Shown here: piece by piece, positions 1 to 9,039 of the stretch
Position numbering within the stretch: position 1 is the stretch's first letter
Layout of the letters: every line of letters starts with the position of its first letter
Source: Treponema sp. UBA4267
Lineage (GTDB): Bacteria; Spirochaetota; Spirochaetia; Treponematales; Treponemataceae
Direction: 5' to 3'
DNA: 64,000 nucleotides
Assembly (NCBI GenBank): GCA_002395155.1
Contig: DGWD01000009.1
Location: 76,584-140,583 of the forward strand
Translations under genes and position numbers: made by a program
The notes under the pieces: generated by a model
Seen by the model: the letters and a program-made list of their open reading frames with translations, nothing else
Databases searched by the model: none
Told to the model about the DNA's origin: nothing

Positions 1-34
1 TTTTGAAGGGGACAGCCTTTTTTTTGTGTGGGTT

Positions 35-68
35 AATTAAACAATGGCGTTTACGGCGTTGTTTAATT
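35..68. repeat. Inverted repeat at the symporter 3' end
   Basis: AATTAAACAA (35-44) and TTGTTTAATT (59-68) form a perfect 10-bp stem that includes the stop codon of the symporter gene. On the minus strand it is not followed by a T-run, so it is not a canonical intrinsic terminator. It may protect the mRNA 3' end or stall polymerase. Confidence 0.4.
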
Positions 69-1610
69 TGGTTCTTCCTCTACTAAGACTGTTTTTGCTG
101 TAACCTGGATTTTTTCATCGTAGCAGGTGAAAATCTGGTCTACATCATCTTTTTTCATCTTAGGCGTAAAGAGACTTACTATTGGAACAATAACAAGGCC
201 TCCTACCATCGCTAAGGCACCACAGTTGATAGGGTTCATGAATTTTAAGAAGATATTTGCAACTGTAATTCCAACTCCATAAATGAAACAAATCCATACA
301 GAAGCTTTTGTAACTTTTTTGCTGAAAAGTCCGTATAAGAATGGAGCAAGGAAGGCACCTGCTAAAGCACCCCAGGAAATACCCATAAGCTGGGCAATGA
401 AGGTTGGTGGGTTCAGGGCAATTACTACAGAAATAACAATAAAGAAAACAATTAAAAGTCGCATTGTAAGAAGAGTCTTTTTATCATCAAGCTTTTTACA
501 AACTGTTTCCTTTAATACATCAAGAGTAAGAGTCGAACTGGAAGTTAAAACAAGTGATGAAAGGGTCGACATTGATGCAGAAAGAACTAAAACAACTACA
601 ATTCCAATTAAAATATCCGGAAGGGTTGCAAGCATTTGTGGAACGATTGAGTCGTACATTATTTTTCCGTTGGCCCCGTAAATTGCAGGACTGTCGAAGA
701 GGCGTCCAAAACCACCAAGGAAGTAACATCCGCCGGCAATTACAACTGCAAAGAAGGTAGAAACGATAGTTCCAGTTTTTACAGCTCTTTCTGATTTAAT
801 TGCATAGAATTTTCCAACCATTTGAGGAAGGCCCCAGGTTCCAAGAGAGGTAAGAATTACAACTCCAAGAAGGTTTGCAGGATCTGGTCCAAAGAAAGAA
901 ACAAATGAACCTTTCATGTTCTGTAAGGCTGGATTTGTGTTTGCTGGATCTGTTGGAATTTCTGAAAGTTTCTGGATGGCAGCAAGGAATCCTCCCTGAC
1001 CTTTGAGAACTGCAAGAATGATTGCAACAATTCCACCAAGCATAATCAGTCCTTGTATAAAATCGTTGATAGCAGTTGCCATGTAACCACCAAGAATAAC
1101 GTAAACTGCTGTAAGAAGAGCCATTGCAATTACACACCAGCGGTAGTCAATATTAAAGGCAAGCCCAAAAAGTGTAGAAAGTCCTTTATAAACTGAAGCT
1201 GTGTATGGAATAAGGAAGATAAAGGCAATTGTTGAAGCGGCTATTCTAAGTGATTTACTTTCGTATCTTTTTCCAAAAAAGTCAGGCATTGTTTTTGCAT
1301 CAAGATGATGGGTCATGACTCTGGTGCGGCGTCCCATAATCACCCAGGCTAACAAAGAACCAATAAAGGCGTTACCAAGGCCTACCCAGGTAGAAGAAAG
1401 ACCGTATTTCCAGCCGAACTGTCCTGCATAACCAATGAATACAACTGCAGAAAAGTAAGAAGTTCCATAGGCAAAGGCTGTGAGCCATGGTCCAACTGAA
1501 CGACCGCCTAAAACAAATCCATTTACATCTTTTGCCTGTCTGCGGGAATAAATTCCTACTCCAATCATAATGGCAAAGAAGATGACTAATAATAAAACTT
1601 TTAAAATCAT
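63..1610 (-). CDS. Sodium:solute symporter family (SSS) transporter
   Basis: Inner-membrane, sodium-coupled uptake of a small solute. The 515-residue protein is hydrophobic throughout, with about 13 predicted membrane segments beginning at residues 1-20. The early segment with AYGTSYFSAVVFIGYAG and the late SASMSTLSSLVLTSSS stretch (around residues 340-360) match the conserved SSS core; in this family (PutP, vSGLT) the latter supplies Ser/Thr ligands of the Na2 sodium site. The length is usual for the family. Start at 1610 is supported by an AGGGAG ribosome binding site 8 bases upstream and a near-perfect promoter. It is monocistronic and divergent from uvrA. The substrate (proline, pantothenate, sugar or other) cannot be read from the sequence. 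Confidence 0.9.
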   Translation of the reverse strand: MILKVLLLVIFFAIMIGVGIYSRRQAKDVNGFVLGGRSVGPWLTAFAYGTSYFSAVVFIGYAGQFGWKYGLSSTWVGLGNAFIGSLLAWVIMGRRTRVMTHHLDAKTMPDFFGKRYESKSLRIAASTIAFIFLIPYTASVYKGLSTLFGLAFNIDYRWCVIAMALLTAVYVILGGYMATAINDFIQGLIMLGGIVAIILAVLKGQGGFLAAIQKLSEIPTDPANTNPALQNMKGSFVSFFGPDPANLLGVVILTSLGTWGLPQMVGKFYAIKSERAVKTGTIVSTFFAVVIAGGCYFLGGFGRLFDSPAIYGANGKIMYDSIVPQMLATLPDILIGIVVVLVLSASMSTLSSLVLTSSSTLTLDVLKETVCKKLDDKKTLLTMRLLIVFFIVISVVIALNPPTFIAQLMGISWGALAGAFLAPFLYGLFSKKVTKASVWICFIYGVGITVANIFLKFMNPINCGALAMVGGLVIVPIVSLFTPKMKKDDVDQIFTCYDEKIQVTAKTVLVEEEPN

Positions 1611-1638
1611 GAGAGAGCTCCCTAGTTAGATTGAATAA

Positions 1639-1667
1639 ATTTTAAGTGGGGATTTTGTTTCTGTCAA
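1639..1667 (-). promoter_or_regulatory. Symporter promoter with overlapping inverted repeat
   Basis: Read on the minus strand: TTGACA (1667-1662), a 17-base spacer, then TAAAAT (1644-1639). This is the best sigma-70-type match in the window. The perfect repeat GTTTCT-6-AGAAAC (1657-1674) straddles the -35 box and could be an operator. Predicted start near 1632 gives a leader of about 22 bases with a ribosome binding site. Confidence 0.7.
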
Positions 1668-1749
1668 TAGAAACTTTTTTGAAGCCTTATGGAAGATTAT
1701 AGAACGCTTGGAGAAAAAGCCTTATCTTTCAATAATTGCTTGCATTTGC

Positions 1750-1755
1750 TATAAT
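1750..1755 (+). promoter_or_regulatory. -10 box of uvrA, leaderless type
   Basis: A perfect TATAAT lies 8 bases before the uvrA ATG and no Shine-Dalgarno sequence is present. The -35 region (TTTCAA at 1727-1732, 17 bases upstream) is weak. Transcription would begin within about two bases of the start codon. Confidence 0.55.
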
Positions 1756-1763
1756 TCGCATTT

Positions 1764-4607
1764 ATGAACGATGAAATGATTGTGATACGCGGGGCAAGAG
1801 AACACAACTTAAAGAATATTGATGTTACTTTTCCACGCAATAAACTTGTTGTAATTTCGGGACTTAGTGGTTCTGGAAAGTCTTCGCTAGCCTTTGATAC
1901 TCTTTTTGCAGAAGGACAGCGTCGTTATATGGAAAGTCTTTCCAGTTATGCCCGTCAGTTCCTTGGTCGTATGGATAAGCCTGATGTAGATTTAATTGAA
2001 GGCCTTTCTCCTGCCATTTCAATCGAACAGAAATCGACTAATAAAAATCCTCGTTCAACTGTTGGTACTATAACCGAAATCTACGATTTTTACCGACTTC
2101 TTTATGCCCGCTGTGGTCATGCACATTGTCCAAATTGTGGTAGAGAAATTCGTGAACAATCTGTAGACCAGATTATTGATACAGTTTTAGCCTGGCCTGA
2201 AGGTACCAAAATGCAGATTCTGGCTCCTGTAATTCGTGGAAAAAAGGGTGAACACCAGAAAATTCTAGATGATGCCAAGGCTTCTGGTTTTATTCGTGCT
2301 CGTATTGATGGTGTAATGGCCGACTTGGAAGACTCAATCAAACTGGATAAGCAGAAAAAACACACTATTGAAATTGTGGTAGACCGAATTAAGAATGGTC
2401 CAGATGTTCGTAGTCGTCTTGCAGATTCTATTGAAATTGCCTTAAAAAACGCAAACGGAATTGTTGTTGTAACCAGAAAAGATCCTGATTCTGATAAGGA
2501 AATTGAAGTTTTCTTTAGTCAGAAAAATGCCTGCCCGGATTGTGGTATTTCTATTCCAGATTTACAGCCTAGACTTTTTTCTTTTAATAATCCTTTTGGT
2601 GCCTGTCCTGAATGTACGGGGCTTGGTGAAAAAATGGAATGGGATTTTAATAAGATTTTGCCAGACAGGTCTTTATCATTTAATGAGCGTGCCTTTCCTT
2701 TTTTTAATCCTGAAAGTGAATGGAATCATTCTATGTTTTCTGCTGTAGCGGAAGCATCTGGTTTTACTCTTGATACTCCAATTTCACGTCTTACAGCCCA
2801 GCAGTTTGAATACCTTTGGGAAGGTGATCCTGATAAAAAAATCCACTGGATTTATAAAAAACAAAGCGGCGAAGGTTTTAGCGAATACAATCGTCCATGG
2901 CCTGGAGTTATAAACGAAATGAAACGCCGGTATGCAGAGGCCTGGGGCGATACTCAACGTACAAATATAGAAGAAAAGTTTATGAAGGTGGGGCATTGTT
3001 CCTGCTGTAATGGACAAAGACTTAGAAAAGAAGCTTTAGGTGTAACTGTCGGTGGAAAAAATATCTGGGAATTATGCTGTCTTTCAGTTGCCGATTCTAT
3101 TGAATTTTTTGATAAACTTGAACTTTCTGCTAATGAAGAAAAAATTGCAGAGCAGATTATGAAAGAGATTAAGGCCAGACTACGTTTTTTGCGTGATGTA
3201 GGTCTTGATTATCTTACAATGGAAAGATCTGCGGAAACTCTTTCTGGTGGTGAAGCTCAGCGTATTCGTCTTGCAACACAAATAGGTTCTGCACTTTGTG
3301 GAGTTATGTATATTCTGGATGAACCTTCTATTGGTCTTCATCAGCGTGATAACCAAAAACTAATTGATACTCTTTTGAACTTACGTGATAACGGAAATAC
3401 TGTAATTGTTGTTGAACATGATGAACAGACTCTTCGTACAGCAGATTATCTGATTGATATAGGACCGGGTGCTGGTGTAAACGGTGGTCGTGTTGTTGCT
3501 GCAGGTACTCCTGAAGAAGTTGCAAAGGTAAAGGAAAGTCTTACAGGTCAGTATCTGGCGGGAACTTTAAAAATGGATATTCCAGCTAAGAGAAGGCCTG
3601 GAAATGGAATGTTTATAAAGGTAAATGGTGCTAAAGAACATAATCTTAAAAATGTAAGTATTCAGATTCCTTTGGGGGCCTTTACATGTATTACTGGCGT
3701 AAGTGGAAGTGGAAAATCGACCCTTATGAGCGATGTCCTTTATCCTGCTTTAAGTAATAAGGTTATGAGGACTAATTATGATGTAGGGGAATGCGAAAGT
3801 GTAGAAGGTTTTGAAAATATTGATAAGGTAATCAATATTGACCAGTCTCCAATTGGTCGTTCTCCGCGCTCAAACCCAGCAACCTACATTGGTGTATTTG
3901 ATGCTATTCGCGACCTTTATGCCTCTTTACCAGAAAGTAAGGCCCGCGGTTATCAGAAAGGCCGTTTTAGTTTTAATGTAAAGGGCGGTCGGTGTGAAGC
4001 CTGCCAGGGTGCCGGTGAGAACGTAATCGAAATGAACTTTTTACCAGATGTTTATGTTACCTGCGAAGTTTGTGGAGGAAAGCGTTTTAATAAAGAAACT
4101 CTGGAAGTTGAATATAAGGGTAAATCTATAAATGACGTTTTGAATATGTCTATTGATGAAGCCTGCGATTTCTTTGCTTCAATTCCACATATTTCAAGAA
4201 AACTCGAAACCTTAAAATCTGTTGGTTTGGGGTATATTGAACTTGGACAGAATGCACTTACTTTAAGTGGTGGTGAAGCTCAGCGTGTAAAACTTGCAAA
4301 TGAATTAGCCCGCGTTTCAACTGGAAAAACACTTTATATAATGGATGAACCTACTACAGGTTTGCACTTTGCAGATGTAAAACAGCTTATGTCTGTAATT
4401 CAGAGACTTGTTGACCAGGGAAACTCTGTTGTGATGATTGAACACAATCTGGATGTAATTTGCCAGGCAGATTATATTATTGATTTAGGTCCAGAGGGTG
4501 GTTTTCGGGGCGGTAATATTGTATGTCAGGGAAGTCCAGAAGAAGTTGCCCAATGTAAGACTTCTTACACCGGTCAATTTATAAAGGAAATGCTGGAAAA
4601 GAAGTGA
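1764..4607 (+). CDS. uvrA: Excinuclease ABC subunit A
   Basis: Damage-recognition ATPase of nucleotide excision repair; it loads UvrB onto damaged DNA. The 947 residues are full length for UvrA. The first Walker A is GLSGSGKS (residues 33-40) and the second is GVSGSGKST in the C-terminal half. Both halves carry the ABC signature LSGGEAQR, followed by DEPSIGLH and DEPTTGLH Walker B/D-loop motifs. Zinc-binding cysteine pairs are visible ([10 protein letters not shown] near residue 117, CPDCG and CPECTG near 250-290, CEACQGAG and CEVCGGKRF in the second half). The start is fixed by the -10 box 8 bases upstream and has no ribosome binding site. The lptD-like gene follows after 57 bases with its own candidate promoter. 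Confidence 0.98.
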   Translation: MNDEMIVIRGAREHNLKNIDVTFPRNKLVVISGLSGSGKSSLAFDTLFAEGQRRYMESLSSYARQFLGRMDKPDVDLIEGLSPAISIEQKSTNKNPRSTVGTITEIYDFYRLLYARCGHAHCPNCGREIREQSVDQIIDTVLAWPEGTKMQILAPVIRGKKGEHQKILDDAKASGFIRARIDGVMADLEDSIKLDKQKKHTIEIVVDRIKNGPDVRSRLADSIEIALKNANGIVVVTRKDPDSDKEIEVFFSQKNACPDCGISIPDLQPRLFSFNNPFGACPECTGLGEKMEWDFNKILPDRSLSFNERAFPFFNPESEWNHSMFSAVAEASGFTLDTPISRLTAQQFEYLWEGDPDKKIHWIYKKQSGEGFSEYNRPWPGVINEMKRRYAEAWGDTQRTNIEEKFMKVGHCSCCNGQRLRKEALGVTVGGKNIWELCCLSVADSIEFFDKLELSANEEKIAEQIMKEIKARLRFLRDVGLDYLTMERSAETLSGGEAQRIRLATQIGSALCGVMYILDEPSIGLHQRDNQKLIDTLLNLRDNGNTVIVVEHDEQTLRTADYLIDIGPGAGVNGGRVVAAGTPEEVAKVKESLTGQYLAGTLKMDIPAKRRPGNGMFIKVNGAKEHNLKNVSIQIPLGAFTCITGVSGSGKSTLMSDVLYPALSNKVMRTNYDVGECESVEGFENIDKVINIDQSPIGRSPRSNPATYIGVFDAIRDLYASLPESKARGYQKGRFSFNVKGGRCEACQGAGENVIEMNFLPDVYVTCEVCGGKRFNKETLEVEYKGKSINDVLNMSIDEACDFFASIPHISRKLETLKSVGLGYIELGQNALTLSGGEAQRVKLANELARVSTGKTLYIMDEPTTGLHFADVKQLMSVIQRLVDQGNSVVMIEHNLDVICQADYIIDLGPEGGFRGGNIVCQGSPEEVAQCKTSYTGQFIKEMLEKK

Positions 4608-4627
4608 TTTTGAATATGCATTACTGA

Positions 4628-4651
4628 TATAATCAGTTTATCAAATATAAT
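4628..4651 (+). promoter_or_regulatory. Tandem -10 boxes ahead of the lptD-like gene
   Basis: Two perfect TATAAT hexamers occur at 4628-4633 and 4646-4651. The second lies 13 bases before the GTG start at 4665 and no Shine-Dalgarno sequence follows. No convincing -35 box is visible for either. Confidence 0.4.
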
Positions 4652-4664
4652 TAATTGAAATAAA

Positions 4665-7600
4665 GTGAAGCAAAACGTTTTTTTTAAGAAAATTTTGATA
4701 TCCTCGTCATCTTCAACTTCTTTATTATCTTTTGCATTTGTATGTAAGCGGCTAAAAAGAGTTTTCTGTCTTATTGTGGTTTTAATGACTTTTGCTGCTT
4801 ATGTTTCTGCACAAGACGTTAAGGTTACTACAATTACAATTAATAATGCCCGTCAGACATCTTATTCTAAGTCTGAAGAAACTGGAAATGAAACAATCGT
4901 TCTGGAAGGTTCTGTTGAACTGGAAGTAAAAAAAGATTCTGCTTCATCAACAATTAAAGCTGACCGAATTACCTATGACCGTGTAACTGAAATGCTATAT
5001 GCAGAAGGCAGTGTAGAAATTACTTCGACCAACTCTGCTTTTGGTGAAGAAACTACTACGGCAGATTCGCTTCTTTTGAATACTTCGACTTTGGAAGGTA
5101 TTTTTGATGGTGGTAAGGTTATTCAATCTCAAAACGATTCCCTGAATCTACCTTCTGGTTCTACTCTTATTGTTTTTTCTAAAAGATTTGGAAAGACTTC
5201 TAACGATATAATTGCTTTTAAAAATTCGAGTTTAACTTTTTGTGATGAAGATGATCCTCATTGGCGAATTGATGCTACCAGAACCTGGCTTTTACCTGGC
5301 GGCGAGTTTGCTTTTTTTAATGCCCTTTTATATGTGGGAAATGTTCCTGTTATGTATTTGCCGGCATTTTACTATCCAAAAGATGAACTGATTTTTAATC
5401 CTGTTTTTTCTTATAGAAGAAGGGAAGGTTATTCTATACAAACAACAACTTATATTTGGGGAAGAAAGCCTCTTGATAGCAGTAGTTCAAGTTCAACTTC
5501 TTCATCTACAACTTCCGATAAGTTTGCAGGCTTGTATAATTTTATTAAGCCAACAAAACTAAAGGAACAGGTTAGGGAAGGTCTTATTCTTCATAATCTT
5601 GATCAGGATTATACTGGAAGTACTAGTGAATACGCTAAAATTATGGCAGACTGGTATTCAAAACTAGGTCTTATGGTGGGTTTTGATACTAAGTTTTCTC
5701 CTGCAAAAAAATATTTAACAGACGTAAGAATTCAGGCTGATATAGGTCTTTCAAATACGGTATTTTTGGATACCAGTACATATAACTACAATATATATTC
5801 AAGTTCTGGTGTTATTTATAAGGATGAAGCAAGTTTTTTGGGTATAAAAACACCCTTCAGATATAGTGCCGATTTGGAAATGACTCTTTCGAATCCTTTT
5901 AATATGAAATTGTCTTTGCCAATATATTCAGATCCTTTTTATAACTATGACTTTAAAACCAATCGTAGCGAAAATATGGACTGGATAGCTTATTTTTTGG
6001 AAAACACAACAAGTACAGAAACTACAGAGGCCGTTACAGTATCTGAAGTATCTTCTTACATGTGGCAGTTAACTACATCATCATCTCCAAATCTTCCGGA
6101 CTTTATAAAACCCTATATAAGTTCTTTTTCTGTAAATACAAACTCTTATGTAAATCTAGCCTCAAAATCGGCATCTACAAAATCAATGACATATAAGGGT
6201 ATAACTCCAACGGATAATTGGTCTTCTTATTCACCAACAAGAAAGTTTTATTATCCATCACTTATCACGCCACTTTCTGTAAATCTGTCAATTTCAGGAA
6301 CACTTTTTAGCTGGCCTTTAGAAAAGAAAACTTCAAAAAATACAGTTCTTACATATCCAATTCAGCTTAATAAACCGGAGGAATTAAAGTCTGTAAAGGA
6401 ACTTAAAGAAGAAGCAGAAGCTGCAGAAAGAGAAAAGGAAGCTCAGAACAAGGATGATAAAGAGTCTAAGGATTCTAAAGACAATAAAGAAGAGAAAGAT
6501 GATGAATTCAAGTTTTTCCTCCCAGAAATAGACTTTACTCCAGAACTTACAACTCTCTCAGATATTTTTAAGTATAAACTGACTTATAGTGCCGCTGCAA
6601 ATCTTGTGACTCAGCTTAATTATTCTGAAGCAAATCTTTCAACTTCAGATGATTTTAAATGGGAAAGTATACGTTCAAGTATGTATACTCTAAAAACTCC
6701 TGTAACGCTGACTTCTGCAATGAATTATGGCGGGGAATTCTTTTCTGTTGTAAATGGACTTTCTTATTCACCTGTTTATCAGAAGCACCCTTATATTTCT
6801 ACAGATGAAACTATAGGTTATACAGAAAGTGCCCAAAAGACTCTGGTTCTTGCAGATTATAATGCGGAAAAACAGGATATTTTGAACACAAATACAATTA
6901 CCCTAAAGCCTTTTACAAATCTTAATATATTCAGCGAATCTAGTTTAGCCTGGAATTCAACAATTAAACTTTACAGACGTAATTTTACCGGAGATGCGGA
7001 TAATCCTCAGTGGGAAGATCTTGGTATAGACTGGGCTGATAAAGATTGTGTTACGGTAAATTCTCTTACTGGTATAATTTCTGCTAAAGAATTAAATAAT
7101 AAACTTGGTCAGACTTTGACACTTACTGCAATTATGCCTCCTTTACAGAAGCAGTATACGGCAAATCTTGCTTTGACCTTCCCTTATGTTACAGCCTCTT
7201 TTAGTTCTGGTTTTCAGGAGAATACAGATTCAAGTACATCTGCAGAAAAACCTTGGATAAAAAATCCATTCCAACAGAGCCTTTCAATTTCTTTCCCACT
7301 TTTGGAAAAGACCGCAAGTTTTACAGAAAGTTTTTCTTACAACCTGGAAGACGATAATCCAGAAAGCTTTAAACTTTCTACTTCTTGGAATGGTCTTGCT
7401 ATTGCCTATGTATCGTCTTATACATACGGGTATGATTTTTCAAAGACTTCTGGATGGACTACAAGAAGTCAAAAGGAATTTTTACCATATTCATTAAGTT
7501 TTTCTTATGCATCAAATACAAAGACTTATTACAAGTGGTTTAATCGTATAGAAATTTCACCAAGAATTAATACAAGTATTGTTGCGGATTTGTTAAAACC

Positions 7601-8036
7601 AACAAGTTCATATTTTATTTTTACTCCATCACTTACATTTAAATTACACGAATTTCTTACACTTACATTTTCTTCAACTTCGAAGAACTCTGTTTTGTAC
7701 TGGTATTTTAATAATCAGTCTGGAGATTTATATAGTGATTGGGGTGGATTCCCTGGAAATATAATTAAGGACCTTATAGATTCTTTCCGTTTTGATAATC
7801 AGTCTATACGCGAAGGTTCAGGATTTAAGTTAAAATCTCTTAATATGACATTGTCTCACGATTTACATGACTGGACCTTTAATTTTACCCTTAAAATAGA
7901 ACCTAGAGTTATTCAGGAAAATGGCAGCAAGGTTTATGATTTTAGTCCTTATGTTACAATTGGAGTTGTCTGGAACCCAATGCAAAGCATAAAAACTTCA
8001 ATTGTTGATAAGTACGGCGAATGGACTATGGAGTAA
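4665..8036 (+). CDS. lptD: OstA/LptD-type outer-membrane protein
   Basis: Large outer-membrane beta-barrel of the LptD (Imp/OstA) family, which in LPS-containing bacteria inserts LPS into the outer leaflet. A signal-type hydrophobic stretch (about residues 34-49, ending VSAQD) follows an unusually long N-terminal extension. An OstA-type domain (about 55-190) has the family pattern ADRITYDRVTEMLYAEGSV. The remaining ~900 residues are serine/threonine/aromatic-rich alternating strands typical of a barrel. Two insertions stand out: a Ser/Thr tract near residues 268-285 and a highly charged Lys/Glu/Asp tract near 570-615. The GTG start lies close behind tandem -10 boxes; a later start cannot be excluded. 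The T. pallidum homologue (TP0515, LptD-like) also sits beside uvrA (recalled). Treponemes are not known to make classical LPS, so the cargo is uncertain. Confidence 0.85.
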   Translation: MKQNVFFKKILISSSSSTSLLSFAFVCKRLKRVFCLIVVLMTFAAYVSAQDVKVTTITINNARQTSYSKSEETGNETIVLEGSVELEVKKDSASSTIKADRITYDRVTEMLYAEGSVEITSTNSAFGEETTTADSLLLNTSTLEGIFDGGKVIQSQNDSLNLPSGSTLIVFSKRFGKTSNDIIAFKNSSLTFCDEDDPHWRIDATRTWLLPGGEFAFFNALLYVGNVPVMYLPAFYYPKDELIFNPVFSYRRREGYSIQTTTYIWGRKPLDSSSSSSTSSSTTSDKFAGLYNFIKPTKLKEQVREGLILHNLDQDYTGSTSEYAKIMADWYSKLGLMVGFDTKFSPAKKYLTDVRIQADIGLSNTVFLDTSTYNYNIYSSSGVIYKDEASFLGIKTPFRYSADLEMTLSNPFNMKLSLPIYSDPFYNYDFKTNRSENMDWIAYFLENTTSTETTEAVTVSEVSSYMWQLTTSSSPNLPDFIKPYISSFSVNTNSYVNLASKSASTKSMTYKGITPTDNWSSYSPTRKFYYPSLITPLSVNLSISGTLFSWPLEKKTSKNTVLTYPIQLNKPEELKSVKELKEEAEAAEREKEAQNKDDKESKDSKDNKEEKDDEFKFFLPEIDFTPELTTLSDIFKYKLTYSAAANLVTQLNYSEANLSTSDDFKWESIRSSMYTLKTPVTLTSAMNYGGEFFSVVNGLSYSPVYQKHPYISTDETIGYTESAQKTLVLADYNAEKQDILNTNTITLKPFTNLNIFSESSLAWNSTIKLYRRNFTGDADNPQWEDLGIDWADKDCVTVNSLTGIISAKELNNKLGQTLTLTAIMPPLQKQYTANLALTFPYVTASFSSGFQENTDSSTSAEKPWIKNPFQQSLSISFPLLEKTASFTESFSYNLEDDNPESFKLSTSWNGLAIAYVSSYTYGYDFSKTSGWTTRSQKEFLPYSLSFSYASNTKTYYKWFNRIEISPRINTSIVADLLKPTSSYFIFTPSLTFKLHEFLTLTFSSTSKNSVLYWYFNNQSGDLYSDWGGFPGNIIKDLIDSFRFDNQSIREGSGFKLKSLNMTLSHDLHDWTFNFTLKIEPRVIQENGSKVYDFSPYVTIGVVWNPMQSIKTSIVDKYGEWTME

Positions 8037-8061
8037 TAAAGGCTATGACTTATAAGACTAT

Positions 8062-8089
8062 TTGTAAATTTTCAAATTTCCTTTATAAT
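8062..8089 (+). promoter_or_regulatory. Promoter of the phoH operon
   Basis: TTGTAA (8062-8067), 16-base spacer, TATAAT (8084-8089), then only 14 bases to the ATG at 8104 and no Shine-Dalgarno sequence. The predicted leader is about 7-8 bases. Confidence 0.65.
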
Positions 8090-8103
8090 TTATAGATATA
8101 TAT

Positions 8104-9039
8104 ATGAATGAATATACAATTGTAGTTCCAGATAATGATGTGCTTTCCTGCCTTTGTGGAACCAATGATAAAAATTTAGAGCTAATTGAAGAACATTTAG
8201 GGGTACCTGTTTTTACAAGAGGGAACGAGCTTTCTGTCGAAAACGATAACCCAGAAATCTGTCAGAAATTTCAGTTTATAGTTGACCGTGTGGTTGATGA
8301 AGTTATGGCAGGTGGAAAGAATTCTGAAGATATAATACATACAGTTTTAAATACTCAAAAGCCTGTAAATGCAGACGAAATGGTGATTATGGTACCAGGA
8401 GCTGTTAGAAGGGTTTACCCTAGAACACAAGGTCAGGCAGAGTATATTAATCTTTTACAGACTAAAGATATGGTTTTTTGTACTGGTTCTGCAGGTTCTG
8501 GTAAAACATATCTGGCGGTGGCAGAGGCCTTACGGCTTATTCTTAATCACAAAAAAAATAAACTTATTATAACAAGGCCTGTAGTAGAAGCAGGAGAAAG
8601 TCTTGGCTATTTACCAGGTGCGCTTGAAGATAAGATCGATCCTTATTTGAGACCTCTTCGTGATGCAATGGAATATATACTTCCTGTAGAAACTGTAAAA
8701 AGACTTTTTGAAGCAGGTATAATTGAAGTTGCACCTTTAGCATACATGAGGGGGCGTACTCTTAATAATGCTGTGGTAATTTTGGATGAAGCTCAGAATG
8801 CTACCCGTGAACAGATTAAGATGTTCCTTACCAGAATGGGCGAAAATTCAAAGATTTTTGTTACCGGAGATCCAAGTCAGATTGATTTACCTAAGAAATC
8901 CAGTTCAGGGTTAATGCATTCAATTAGTATTTTGTATAAAATAGATGATATAGGGTTTATGGAACTTACGGCAGATGATGTTGTAAGAAATCCATTGGTT
9001 AAAAAGATTGTAAAGGCATATGAACATGAAAAAGAATGA
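8104..9039 (+). CDS. phoH: PhoH-like ATPase
   Basis: Cytosolic P-loop ATPase of the PhoH/YbeZ family, linked in other bacteria to RNA metabolism and to YbeY. The 311 residues have an N-terminal KH-like region (about 1-90) and a C-terminal PhoH domain with Walker A GSAGSGKT (about residue 127), a TRPVVEAGESLGYLPG block and Walker B VVILDEAQNAT, then the TGDPSQIDLP motif. Length is typical. It leads a set with the PgpH-type hydrolase, ybeY and corC-like genes, the same order as phoH-yqfF-ybeY in Firmicutes, which supports a shared ribosome or RNA maintenance role. The next gene overlaps its 3' end. Confidence 0.95.
   Translation: MNEYTIVVPDNDVLSCLCGTNDKNLELIEEHLGVPVFTRGNELSVENDNPEICQKFQFIVDRVVDEVMAGGKNSEDIIHTVLNTQKPVNADEMVIMVPGAVRRVYPRTQGQAEYINLLQTKDMVFCTGSAGSGKTYLAVAEALRLILNHKKNKLIITRPVVEAGESLGYLPGALEDKIDPYLRPLRDAMEYILPVETVKRLFEAGIIEVAPLAYMRGRTLNNAVVILDEAQNATREQIKMFLTRMGENSKIFVTGDPSQIDLPKKSSSGLMHSISILYKIDDIGFMELTADDVVRNPLVKKIVKAYEHEKE

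Noticed and set aside
1..28. Possible intrinsic terminator of an unseen upstream gene (AAGG-6-CCTT plus T-run)
   Set aside because: The stem is only 4 bp and no upstream plus-strand gene is visible in the window; support is too weak.
283..681. A 132-codon plus-strand open frame
   Set aside because: It lies wholly antisense to the symporter gene, has no ribosome binding site and encodes a low-complexity basic sequence; it is a shadow of the real gene.
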